Assembly: GCA_028571685.1 (NCBI GenBank)
Contig: CM053143.1
Location: forward strand, 56,289,208 to 56,353,207
From: Heterohyrax brucei
Taxonomy: Eukaryota; Chordata; Mammalia; Hyracoidea; Procaviidae
Direction of reading: 5' to 3'
DNA length: 64,000 nt
The first letter of the stretch is position 1; the number at the start of each line of letters is the position of its first letter. The notes under the pieces are model-generated. The model did no database searches. It saw nothing but the letters and a program-made list of their open reading frames with translations, and was not told where the DNA came from. The position numbers were made by a program, and so were the translations under genes. Positions 46,740 to 56,086 of this stretch are shown in pieces.

Positions 46740-47052
46740 CCAATCTCAGAGGCTCCTCTTCTGGCACTATACTGTGCTGATGGAAGCTATGCCACCAGTA
46801 CTCAAATAGCAGCAACATCACTCATGGTAGGTAGGTTCTTTGATAAGCTTGCAAACTAAGATTAGGAAGAAGAAACTTGTAGTTTATTTGCGGGGGTGGA
46901 GGGGGAAGAAAACTAGCTGGTGAAAACCTCATGGTGCTTCTTCCTAGTCTCAGTCTGCAAGCTTATCTGAGAACCTACCTACTATATTAGATTATGTTAT
47001 GTTGCTGCTATTTGAATACTGGTGGTATAGCTTCCAACAGCACAGTATCAAG
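46740..47052. repeat. RTE 5'-end fold-back (inverted repeat, ~110 bp arms)
   Basis: Arm 1 (46769-46875) carries RTE 5' UTR sequence (GGAAGCTATGCCACCAGTA). Arm 2 (46935-47048) is its reverse complement at close to 90% identity, apart from a short indel. Both share changes (CAAATAGCAGCAACAT, GTAGGTAGGTTCT) that are absent from the RTE at 43495. The ~60 bp loop continues the RTE sequence of arm 1. It could form a strong hairpin. Confidence 0.88.
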
Positions 47053-47815
47053 CAAGCCCTCCCAGTCTGACAAACTGACAGATGCACAGTTGCAGCGGAG
47101 GGGGTGGCGATGTCTCTAGTCATGCCTTATGTATCTAGGTCCGAACTGTCATCACAGAACATCATCTTACTGTAGCACTCAAAACTCCATGCATGACTGC
47201 AAAAGTTCTTCATCCTGCCTGCTCAAAGACATCTCATTTCCCCTTTCTTTCCAAAAGACTAAGTAGGAGAAGCAGGTAGTGGAGAGGGATTTATTTGTTT
47301 GTTTTTTTAAATCCTGCCAGTGGAAAACCACCATCCTGGGTTTCAAAATATTTTCTCTCCATTTCACAAAGATCTATTAGCAACACACAATTTATTTTAT
47401 CCCATTTTTATTATAACTCTTCTGTCTAAATCTCTGACACCAGTCTCAGATGAGCCTGATCTTCCCTTCTGATCAGCCCAAGAGTATTTTTTCCCAAACC
47501 AAGGGCTTTAATGTTGGTTATTTCCCTCTTGCTACCAGTGACCTCTTTCCTTATCTGGGTATTCTGCAAACTGGTAGGTAAAAGTGAAGGAATGGTCCTT
47601 TTTCTAAAGTGCTGAGAAGCATTAGTGCAATGAGCATGGTTATCAAATATTTAAAATGAGGTAGCCACCTGGACTTCCTGTTGTCCTAGTCAGTTCCTGT
47701 TGATAGTACCACCCTAGTAGGTCCTCCAAAATCTGTCAGTGGCAGGTGTAGCAGTGGCTGAACTGCCAGAGTGCATGGAGAATGCAGAGTGCACTGGAGA
47801 ATGACTCTACAGGAT
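47053..47815. other. Unclassified, no gene seen
   Basis: No recognised repeat or coding frame. Confidence 0.45.
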
Positions 47816-47990
47816 TCAACCAAAACAACCCACTGTTGTCAAGTCGTTTCAGACTCACAGCGACCCCATGACACAGAGTGCAACTGCTCTGAAGAGTCTC
47901 CAAGGACTGTCCAGCAGATTTGAACTGCCAACCCTGTGGTTAGCAGAGGTAGCAAGGTAGCACTTAACCACTATGCTGCCAGAGTTTCTT
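47816..47990 (-). mobile_element. AfroSINE
   Basis: CCAAAACAACCCACTGTTGTC tail region, GCCAACCCTGTGGTTAGCAG and the CACTTAACCACTATGCTGCC head. First of two same-direction copies about 10 bp apart. Confidence 0.94.
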
Positions 47991-48000
47991 TATATACTAC

Positions 48001-48170
48001 CAAACCAAACCAAATCCACTGCTGTCGAGCTGGGTCCGATTTATCGTGTCCCTACAGTTCAGAGTAGAACTGCCCCATAGAGTTTCCAAGGAGTGGCTGG
48101 TGGATTTGAACTGCCAACCTTTTGGTTAGCAGACATAGCGCTTAACCCACTACGCCATCAGGGTTTCCTT
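48001..48170 (-). mobile_element. AfroSINE, well preserved
   Basis: CCAAACCAAACCAAATCCAC tail, GTCGAGCTGGGTCCGATT, CCATAGAGTTTCCAAGGAG and GCGCTTAACCCACTACGCC head. Few changes, so relatively young. Confidence 0.96.
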
Positions 48171-49011
48171 ATATCCTACAGTAGGACATAATTTGCCTGT
48201 CTTTTTCTCCCCATAATGCTGTTTCATTTTAGCCTAGTAATGTAAACTTTGTAATGCTATAACTTTTATTGAAAACTCAATTTTAATTATACGTCTTGTT
48301 CCTACTTTTCCTCCTTCACCACAATTAGGTACTTTTAGCTGAAGTGGAGGAACACAGTCGTCCTCAAGCACTGTTTTCATCTGTTGACCTTGACCGTGCT
48401 GCAGAATTCCTCCTGTGTGCAGCACTTCTTGCAGCAGCTGTTCTTCATCTCCTCTTTGCTCCCTCCTCCCAGACACTGAAACGTCTTCCAAGACGTTTTC
48501 CGTTTTTGCCAAACTTTCCATATGTTAGACTGAAGAATTATTCTTGGAGCCCGGGGGACTTCTGCTTTTAAGCTTTATAAATTTGTCCAACAATACTTCT
48601 TTTTTTATTTGTTCTGTCTTTTAAAAATTAATAATCAGTTCCTCCTCTCTCTTTCTCTTTGAGCTCTCCTATATTTTATATATCGAAATATTCATTTTAT
48701 GCTGCATGCATTTTTCACATTTTCATTTCATTATGATGAAATATGTGTATAACGAAGTTTGCCACTTAAACCATTTTAAGCATGAAATTGAGTCTTCTAC
48801 CGTGTCAACTGCACCTTTTTAATTTACAAATCCAATTTTTTCAAGACTCTTTATGAATACGATCTCATCTTATTCATACATAAATCTTCACAACATCTAT
48901 CAAGAACAATTAAACAAAGGCGTTTCTACGTAGCTCAGGAAAAATGAAACGTTTTGGTGAAAGGCAGTGTTACTACTTAAAACAGCAAATACTCATCATT
49001 TCTCAGCGTGT
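48171..49011. other. Unique-looking sequence, GC-richer core, no gene assigned
   Basis: 48320-48560 keeps CpGs and is open on both strands: 95 residues minus (48234-48521; acidic and Gln-rich, e.g. GRREQRGDEEQLLQEVLHTG) and 75 residues plus (48344-48571). I recognise neither. There is no splice or poly(A) evidence. It might be a retrocopy remnant or a regulatory element. Confidence 0.4.
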
Positions 49012-49025
49012 CCACTAGATGGCAG
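49012..49025 (+). promoter_or_regulatory. Candidate CTCF binding motif
   Basis: CCACTAGATGGCAG is a textbook CTCF core on the plus strand, outside any recognised repeat. It points toward higher coordinates, away from the site at 28979. Confidence 0.65.
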
Positions 49026-49421
49026 AACAGCCCTCCATTTTTATTTTTGTGACAAGGGCACCTTATGGCTAAGGGTTTCTTCTGTGCAGAGCACACTGCG
49101 TTGTTTAGTTTATTTTCCGATTCTAGTCTTCTGATGTTCCGTAAAGCTATTAAAAGCAAGAACAGCAAAAGTGACCATCTCTACAAAGGATGTGTTATAA
49201 CTATTTACCACACTAGGATTTGCGCTATAATCATGTATACCTTACAATTTTATGCATTAAAAGTATGAGCAGGTAACTATGCTTTCAAAAAAACGTGTGT
49301 GTATATATATAAAATCAAATTAGACTTTTGAAAATCATAATTGAAATTAGCCTGGAAGTTTTAAAAACACACAAGGCCATATAAAAGCTGAACTAACTGT
49401 TAAGTATAAATGTGCATACAG

Positions 49422-49608
49422 TTTTCATGGACCTGTTGCTGTCGAGTGATTACAACTTACAATTACCCTATAAGGCAGCATAGAACTACCCGATACGGTT
49501 TCCACGGCTATGACCTTTCTGGAAGCAGTCTGCCTATCTTTCTCCCATGGGTTTTAATTGCTAACCTTTCAGTTAGCAACTTAATTTACCTCACCACCAG
49601 AGATCCTT
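49422..49608 (-). mobile_element. AfroSINE-like, long variant
   Basis: GACCTGTTGCTGTCGAGTGA tail, TTTCCACGGCTATGACCTTT, GGAAGCAGTCTGCCTATC, CTTTCAGTTAGCAACTTAA and CACCACCAGAGATCC head. Confidence 0.88.
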
Positions 49609-51115
49609 AAATTTTCATCTAGCAAGGGCAAAATAAGATACTGTAACCATAAAGAACTGGAAAATGCATTAAGATTTTTAATACTTAGGTTTAGTAACAG
49701 AAATGGAGTATATTATTTATGATAAACTAATAATAAAATGTATTTATAATGTAATGATAAAAAGAAAGTAAATCAGGAGTATAATTCTACTCCATTAGAT
49801 ATTTCTAATTTGTTGAACTGAAAAAGCAACGTTCATAAACAATTTTTTTTTTCTTTAAGTTTGAAGGTTCAGAAATGGCTATGAGTTTGTTCATTTCTGT
49901 TTTTACTCAAAGAAGGAAAGAACGTGCCAATGTATGGCAAACATAATGCTGTTTCTGGGTCACGTTACCATTCAGTAGAACTTTTTGTCTTCCTTGTTTT
50001 GCAAAGAAATTATTTGGATTTTTAGAAATGTCGCTTTTTAGGAGATTAAACCCATTGCTGTCGAGTCGGGTCCTACTCATGGCGACCCTAGAGGTTAAGT
50101 GATTTACGAAATGAAATGTCTTGACTACGTCTATCAGCAACAGTAAGATGAGTAATAGTTTGTAAATGGTACTTATTTATTTTTGAGTTTTCCAATCCTA
50201 AGAGCCTTTATATCATGCTTTCTATCATGGTTCCTTGAATAAAGTCTTGTGTTTTTTAACTTACAACTTAGATGCTGAATCTTCGAAATGCAGTCTACTC
50301 TCCAATAGAAGTTTTACTGCTTTTCTTCAAATTTTCTTCCCCAATGGATTTAGAACTGCTCCCTACACAGCGCTGGAGGATGGGGAGGGAGTCTACGGAG
50401 GCCCATGAGGGATCTTTACACAGGCAATGGGAAGAGGGTCTGGACGCTGTCCTCTGTCTCGCATTACTGAGAGTATGTAGGCAGTTGGTTCCTTTTTCAC
50501 AGTGGAAAATTCTTTTCATTTAAACAAAGAGTTCTGCAGCTAAAAAGACATCTGAATCGCTTACGATGATGAAACAAAATGAAAGTCCCAAGATCAAGTG
50601 GATGTTATCTGCTATCTTCCAGAAGTATTCTATGTTGGACACTGAAAAATAGTGGTTTAATGCAGTTAATATAGCAAAGATAAAATCAGTAATGTCATGC
50701 CAAAAAAAGAAAAGTGAAACTCTTATCAGGCAGCAGCTCTTATATAAAAAAGCTAACTTGTTTAACTAACTGAATTTGTTTTTTTAACCAGTCATTTTTG
50801 CTGTCATAAGATGTGGCTTTATCACACACATCCAGGACAAAAAAACTCCAGGAAGCAACTTTAAGAAATCGTCAAAAAATGTATCCACATGCCTTATACT
50901 GAGCATAGTCCTGTGATAGGGGATTCAGAGGAAGAATGAGCTACTCAAATATATAGACACACAGACACATGTTGACAAGAACGTGCATCAGGTAACAGAG
51001 AAGACAGTGTGTCCGTATTTGGGAATTCACAGCAATGTCTTAAAGCATGAAGGGTGAAGACTCCCTTGTGCCTATCTTTCTAAGTTTTATGTGTTTACAT
51101 TCTGCTTGTCTGAGG
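49609..51115. other. Mostly unclassified, no gene seen
   Basis: Contains one SINE-tail micro-copy (50047-50092). 50340-50520 is GC-richer with open frames on both strands (83 and 74 residues) and no domains. The rest is AT-rich. Confidence 0.45.
50047..50092 (-). mobile_element. AfroSINE tail micro-copy
   Basis: AAACCCATTGCTGTCGAGTC followed by ACTCATGGCGACCCTAG; no SINE body. AGATTAA and AGGTTAA flank it, a possible decayed target duplication. Confidence 0.7.
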
Positions 51116-51300
51116 TGGTTGTTGTTAGCCGCCACCAGGTTGTTCCACAACTCGTGGCTACTCCACGTACAACAGAAAAAAAGTTGCCAGTCTTCTGCCA
51201 CCTCTATGATTGGTTGTGACTCAAACTACTGTAGTCCATAGTGTTTTCATTGACTAATCTTTTGGAAGTAGACTTCCAGGCCTTTCTTCCTGGTCCATCT
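51116..51300 (-). mobile_element. AfroSINE-like, long variant, diverged
   Basis: TTTTGGAAGTAGACTTCCAG and CCTTTCTTCCTGGTCC match the long-variant body; the tail side starts near TTGTTGTTAGCCGCCACC. Confidence 0.65.
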
Positions 51301-51429
51301 TAATGTGGAAGAAGATATCTAACTTTTGAGAACTATAAACACAAATGATGAAGAAAATGTGACCACCTAAGAAACAACAGTTAGTTGTGTAATCTTAACT
51401 TCTGAAACAGATAAACCCCCAAATATGAG

Positions 51430-51871
51430 ATTGTCTTAGTCATCTAGTTCTGCCGTAATAGAGATATCACAATAAACTTCATTCTGTTACAGTTCAATAG
51501 GTTACAGGTCCAAATTCAAGTAGTTAGCTCAGGGAGGTGAGGGGAGAGGCAGTAAGTGTAATGGTTGGATGGGACGGGCAGGCACACTTCCTGTGTTGAC
51601 TCTGGATGAAAGGTCTTTGGTGTCAGTCTTTGCCTGAACTGGGGGCTTCTGAGATGTAGGAACCCCAGGTCCTTTTTAAAGCAAATTGCTCTGCTCCTAA
51701 CACTGCTTCTTGGTGACACGAGGTCCACAGCTCATGTTGGTTTCCCTTTACTTTATATCCCAAGAGATTGCCTCAATGTGCAGTACAGTCTTACACATTA
51801 AGTCCTGCCCCATGAACACAACTGGCATCCAACCTCCCTCATTAACATCATAGAGGCAGAGTTTATAGCAT
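51430..51871 (-). mobile_element. MaLR-like LTR, first part
   Basis: AGTCATCTAGTTCTGCCGTA, AGGTCCAAATTCAAG, CTTGGTGACACGAGGTCC and ATTAACATCATAGAGGCAG. It is interrupted at 51871 by a mariner and resumes at 53217. Confidence 0.78.
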
Positions 51872-52550
51872 GTGACAATTAAGTTCTCTAACTCATCCTA
51901 GAAAAAATGTTAACATACCTCATTGCTAAATATTACTATAGTTACCTTTGAAATATTCCCTTTGGAAAGCTATGCACTAGGCCACCCTTCAAAGCAGTTT
52001 TGAAACTCCTTTTCTGGAATGGTTATCAGAGCTGTTATCGTATTACCCTGGATGTCCTGAATGTTATCAAAATGTCTTCTTTTCAATATTTCCCTTACCT
52101 TTGGGCAAAGAAAGAAGACATTCCAGGCCAGAGCAGATGAGTGGGGAAGGGGTTCCAATACAGCTATTTGTTTACTGGCTAAAAACTCCCTCACAGACTG
52201 CCATGTGAGCTGATTGTGTTGCTGTGATTCAAGAGCCATGAGTTGCTGGTAGAAAGTTCCGGCAGTTTTGTCTAACTTTTTCATGAAGTCTTCTCAGCAC
52301 TTCCAAATAACAACCTTGTCTGCTTCTCCAGCTGGTACAAATTCTTAATGAACAATCCCTCTAATACCAAAAAATCAGCAACATCATTTTGGCTCTTGAT
52401 TTGACTGTTGGAATTTTTTGGTGGCGGAGAATTGGCTGACTTCAATTGTGAACTTTGAGGCTTTGTTTCAGGGTTATATTGGTACACCCATGTTTCATCA
52501 CCAGTGATAAGATGGCCCAAAACATCATCTTCCCTCTCTAAAAGGTCTTG

Positions 52551-52645
52551 GCAGCTTTCCAAAGAAAATATTTCAAAGGTAACCATAGTAACATTTAGCA
52601 GTGAGGTATGTAACACTTTTTTTAGGATGAGTTCGAGAACTTAAT
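52551..52645 (+). repeat. Inverted copy of mariner 3' terminus inside the transposase gene
   Basis: AAGGTAACCATAGTAACATT and AGGATGAGTTCGAGAACTTA are the reverse complement of 51872-51970. This arm and the true end share variants (for example TTTGAAATATT) not seen in M1-M4, so it came from this element. It replaces the codons before CQDLL. Confidence 0.88.
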
Positions 52646-52710
52646 GGTCTTCTTTGGTGAGCTCCTTCAGGACCATTTTTGTACACACCTTTCTCATGTG
52701 AAGATTTTTA

Positions 52711-52734
52711 GACTCGACAGCACTTGGCTTGGCT
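52711..52734 (+). mobile_element. AfroSINE tail micro-copy in mariner
   Basis: GACTCGACAGCACTTGGCTT then GGC, the extreme 3' end of AfroSINE, interrupts the transposase frame after ETVRK. Only ~24 bp long; an AAAA/TTTT-rich target makes the duplication ambiguous. Confidence 0.65.
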
Positions 52735-53216
52735 TTTCCTAACTGTTTCTCTACCAATATTTCCTTGGTCTGCTCTGCTTCTCACAGTCAGCTGATGATT
52801 TTGCTGTAAAATTTGGCAAATTTTTGCAATGTCTTCGTGAGTTCTGCTCATTACTGACTGCACCAACCTTTCTCGATCAGTGATGCTTTCTCTCCCCTCA
52901 GAAAAATGTTTAATCCATTTGTACACTGCCATTGTCTTCATGGTATTATCCCCATAAGTTTGGATTAACATATCTGTACTTTCACTTCAACTCTCACCAA
53001 ATTTAACAAGAAATTTGATTTTTGTTCATTGCTGTAATTCAAGCTCAGACATTCTCACAATGGCACACAAAAACACACAACACCAAAGCCACTGACACAT
53101 GTCAACATGAACACAGCTGTGAGACACTGATATACCAAGGTTATAAAACCTTACTGAGTTGTTTATACAGTGCCATCAACATAAGCATGTGGTAGCAAGT
53201 TCGTGAACTTAATCAC

Positions 53217-53292
53217 CACACAGTGCCAGTAATCAGTCAACCCAAATGGCTACGACATTTTGGGGGTGGATACAATTCAATCCATGACACAG
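53217..53292 (-). mobile_element. MaLR-like LTR, second part
   Basis: CATTTTGGGGGTGGATACAA and TTCAATCCATGACAC give the minus-strand start TGTCATGGATTGAATTG. It completes the LTR interrupted by the mariner. Confidence 0.8.
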
Positions 53293-53902
53293 GTATTAAC
53301 ATAATGGAAATTATTCTTCACTCAAGTGACCATCCAGTATAAATGTCCTAGTCAAGCTCTTTCCTTCCTATGACTCTATCATCCCTTAGGGCATCAGAAC
53401 CCTCTGAATCTGCTGGCGGAAGAGAAAGTACAGGGACTGTAGAAAGTAAACCCATTTCTTTAAAAACAACTTGGCCTAGAATGACATATATTGGAATGAC
53501 CTAGTCATGTGGCCATACTAAATGCAGAGTGAGTGAGTGTCACTTCCCAACAAAAACTCTATGATTGGAAAGGGAAAACAAAATTTATGGTGTATGGATA
53601 GTTATACGACATAGCAGTAAAAAAAATAAATGCTAAAATATACCTTGCAGAAATGAATATTAGTTTCAGTATGGGGATAACCTGATTCTAGCATGGCATG
53701 AGTAAAACTATAAGATTTTATTGTTAATATATACTCAGTTTAATTCAACTTGACAAATACATATTGTTCATCTTCTATGAAAAGATAATAAAAACAACAC
53801 ATGCATAAGGATATAAATTAAAATTACCAGCAACCTAAAATGAATTAAAAGACACACAAATTATTACTGTACAAATCAGAAGCTACAGCTGTTCACACAA
53901 CA
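53293..53902. other. Unclassified, no gene seen
   Basis: AT-rich, no recognised repeat. Confidence 0.4.
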
Positions 53903-54018
53903 ATTGGCAGTTTGGATCCACAGCCCCTCCTTTTGAATTCTATGGGATCATTCAACTCTGTCTTATAGGGTCACTATGAGTTAGAATTGACTCAGTGGCA
54001 ATGGATTTTGTTTTTAAG
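53903..54018 (+). mobile_element. AfroSINE, 5'-truncated
   Basis: Begins at the B-box region (TTGGCAGTTTGGATCC), then TATAGGGTCACTATGAGTTA and GGCAATGGATTTTG tail. Confidence 0.88.
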
Positions 54019-54453
54019 CATGACAGAGTCAGATGGCAGAAAATATATGAATAACATAAACTAGAGCATGAATTGGCAAATTTTTGTGGGTAAAGAAACA
54101 GTAAATATTTTAGGCTTTGCAGAAACTGTTTAAAGTTGCTGTTGTAGTGAGAAAACAGCCAGTGGCATTATACAAATAAATAGATTTTATTTATAAGCAC
54201 AAGTAGTCCACAGGCCAAGGACCATAGGTGATTGTCAGCTCTTACAGAAGATTAACAAAATAGTCACGCCTGGCTGCAAGAGATGGTCATGTAAGTCAGA
54301 AACCTCTGAAATGAAATTATTAGTAAAATTCATATTGCAATACAGCAATCTATGCATTTATATACACAATTCACATCCTGAAAAAAAATGTATTCAGAAG
54401 CAGACAAATATTAGCAGGAGGTATCTTCTCGAGGATCTGCTGATCTTGACTTC
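54019..54453. other. Unclassified, no gene seen
   Basis: 54070-54240 (GCAAATTTTTGTGGGTAAAG, GGCTTTGCAGAAACTG) loosely recalls an old mammalian repeat; not named. Confidence 0.4.
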
Positions 54454-54606
54454 CTACTGCAGTGCCTTAGTGGTTAACCAAAAGGTAGCCAGCTCACATC
54501 TACCAGGTGCTCCTTGGAAACTCTACGAGGCAATTGAACTCTGTCCTACAGTGTCACAATGAGTTGAAACCAACTTAACGGCAGTGGGTTTGGGTTTTTT
54601 TGGTAT
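54454..54606 (+). mobile_element. AfroSINE
   Basis: GCAGTGCCTTAGTGGTTAAC head with a deletion, CAGGTGCTCCTTGGAAACTC body, AACGGCAGTGGGTTTGGG tail. Confidence 0.92.
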
Positions 54607-54799
54607 ATGTATTTGTCTTATGTTTTATGTTTCTATCCTAGAGCTTAAATTGTAATCTTGTCATTAATTTCTGTTTCTTAAGGGATAATATATAAATAAG
54701 GCCTTTGGACTGATTTTTCTAAGGAAGATTGAATTTCACCCAGTGGGGGCACATATCTGTGTCCTTGAGGAAGTTCTAGATGTGAATAAAAATAATAAC

Positions 54800-55250
54800 A
54801 ATGCTGTATTATATGCTAGCTCTCCTGTATCTGCCAATTTGTCTGACACTATGTGTTGCTATGATTCTCAAAGCTATGGCAATATTATTTCAAATATCAG
54901 CAAAGTAACCATGGCAGCCAAGTCAAAGTCAAGTGCCATCAAGTCAGATCCGACTTATGGCAACCCTAGGTTTCAAATGTTTCAAATGGAGATCCTGGAC
55001 TAAGACAGACTAGAAAGAAAGGTCTGGTGATATACTTTAGAAAATTAGCCAGTGAAAACACTACAGACTACAATAGAATACTGTTCTGTAGTGTTGTGGA
55101 AAATGAGCCCTTTATGTTGGAAAACTCTCAAAATACACAGCAGCTGCAACAAAGGCTTCAGGCATACCAGTGAAGATGGTGCAGTATCAAGCAATATTTT
55201 ATTCTATTTTACATTGAAATAGTGGTGAGTCAGAGCTGGTTGGCAACTAA
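54800..55250 (+). mobile_element. Short RTE-derived composite (type 1)
   Basis: RTE 5' UTR blocks (GACTAAGACAGACTAGAAAG, GGTGATATACTTTAGAAAA) then CTCTCAAAATACACAGCAGC and an RTE 3' end (GGCATACCAGTGAAGATGG, GTGGTGAGTCAGAGCTGG). The join is the same as in 33505-33885. A SINE-tail micro-copy (54917-54967) interrupts the 5' part. Confidence 0.8.
54917..54967 (-). mobile_element. AfroSINE tail micro-copy
   Basis: CAAGTGCCATCAAGTCAGAT then CCGACTTATGGCAACCCTAG, inserted between RTE blocks. No SINE body. Confidence 0.75.
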
Positions 55251-55269
55251 GAACATGTGCCCACATATG

Positions 55270-55478
55270 CAAGCCCATGCATGCATCCCTGTGTGATACA
55301 CATGGTTAACACACTCTGATGCTAAACCAAAGACTGGAGGTTCAAGATAACCCAGAGATGCCTCAGAAGAAAGGCTTGGTGATCTACTTCTGACAGACAG
55401 CCATTGAAAACTCTGCCTTAGTACACATGGGGTCACCATATGTCAGAATTAACTCCATAGCAACTGGTGTGTGTGTGT
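55270..55478 (+). mobile_element. AfroSINE-like, long variant
   Basis: CAAAGACTGGAGGTTCAAGA, GATGCCTCAGAAGAAAGGC, GGTGATCTACTTCTGACAG and TGGGGTCACCATATGTCAG; the longer body includes the CTTCTGA block complementary to TCAGAAGTAGATC of the antisense copies. Ends in a GT run. Confidence 0.8.
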
Positions 55479-55589
55479 ATATGCATTTTTAAATGTGTCT
55501 TTTTCTTGCTTGTTACTATAGTCACTCTCATGAATCAAAAATTGGCATAAATACTCAACAAACTGCTTCCAAATTTTAGCTGTCACATA

Positions 55590-55966
55590 CTAGTTATGTG
55601 ACTCCCAGAAAGATTTCTTTCTCTTAAATTCTGTTTTCCCTGTGCTAAATCGAGCTTTTCAATCTTTCTTTCCACAGATTTAGTCAATTTGATTCCTATG
55701 TATTCTATCCATGTGTAAACTTGCCATTTATGTTGCTGAGAAGATGTACTTGCAATGAAGGAGTCCTGGGTCTTATAAAATTCTATCATGTGATCTCCAG
55801 CATCTTTTCTGTCACCAAAGCCATGTTTTCCAACTATCATTCCTTCTTCTATTCTGACCTCGAGTTCCAATCACTAGCAGCTATCAATGCATCCTTACTG
55901 CATATTTGATCAATTTCAGATTGAAGAAGCTGGTAAAAATTTTCAAAGTCTTCATCTTCGGCCTTC
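55590..55966 (-). mobile_element. RTE APE-domain segment, inverted part of a rearranged copy
   Basis: Minus-strand frames read KAEDEDFENFYQLLQSEIDQ (about 55890-55960) and GKHGFGDRKDAGDHMIEFYK (about 55775-55835), the APE endonuclease region seen at 44240-44425. It abuts an RTE 3' end in the opposite direction at ~55966. Confidence 0.9.
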
Positions 55967-56086
55967 GTCGGGCTCAAGCATAACAATGACCACGAGGATA
56001 GCACAGGAAAAGGGGATGTTTTGTTTTGTTGTACCCCGAGCCGCTGAGTCAGAACTGACTTGGCAACACCTAACAATAACTGCAGA
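55967..56086 (+). mobile_element. RTE 3' end, opposite direction to the adjoining APE part
   Basis: GGGCTCAAGCATAACAATGA, then GTTTTGTTTTGTTGTACC and CTTGGCAACACCTAACAAT match, in reverse complement, the antisense RTE end at 6824-6945. With 55590-55966 it forms one rearranged RTE insertion. Confidence 0.85.

Larger units (their letters stand above)
51970..53052 (-). pseudogene. Mariner transposase remnant
   Basis: Mariner transposase binds the inverted repeats through N-terminal helix-turn-helix domains and cuts with a DD34D active site. Start at 53052 (MSELELQQ, followed by a stop), then the HTH region 52708-52971 (VYKWIKHFSEGRESITD, NIGRETVRK). The frame is broken by the SINE tail, then by the inverted end fragment. 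It resumes at CQDLL with LITGDETWVYQYNPETK (about 52470-52530), the first catalytic Asp. The segment around the second Asp is deleted or degraded. The third block reads PHSSALAW (about 52128-52152) where relatives have PYSPDLAP, so that Asp is lost. Non-functional. Confidence 0.92.
51872..53216 (-). mobile_element. Mariner DNA transposon, ~1.35 kb (M5)
   Basis: A near full-length mariner on the minus strand, inserted in an LTR. Ends: TGACAATTAAGTTCTC at left and GTTCGTGAACTTAA at right. It holds the whole span of a transposase gene plus two internal insertions: a ~95 bp inverted copy of its own 3' terminus (52551-52645) and a ~24 bp SINE tail (52711-52734). Length is close to the ~1.3 kb typical of mariners. 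Confidence 0.92.
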
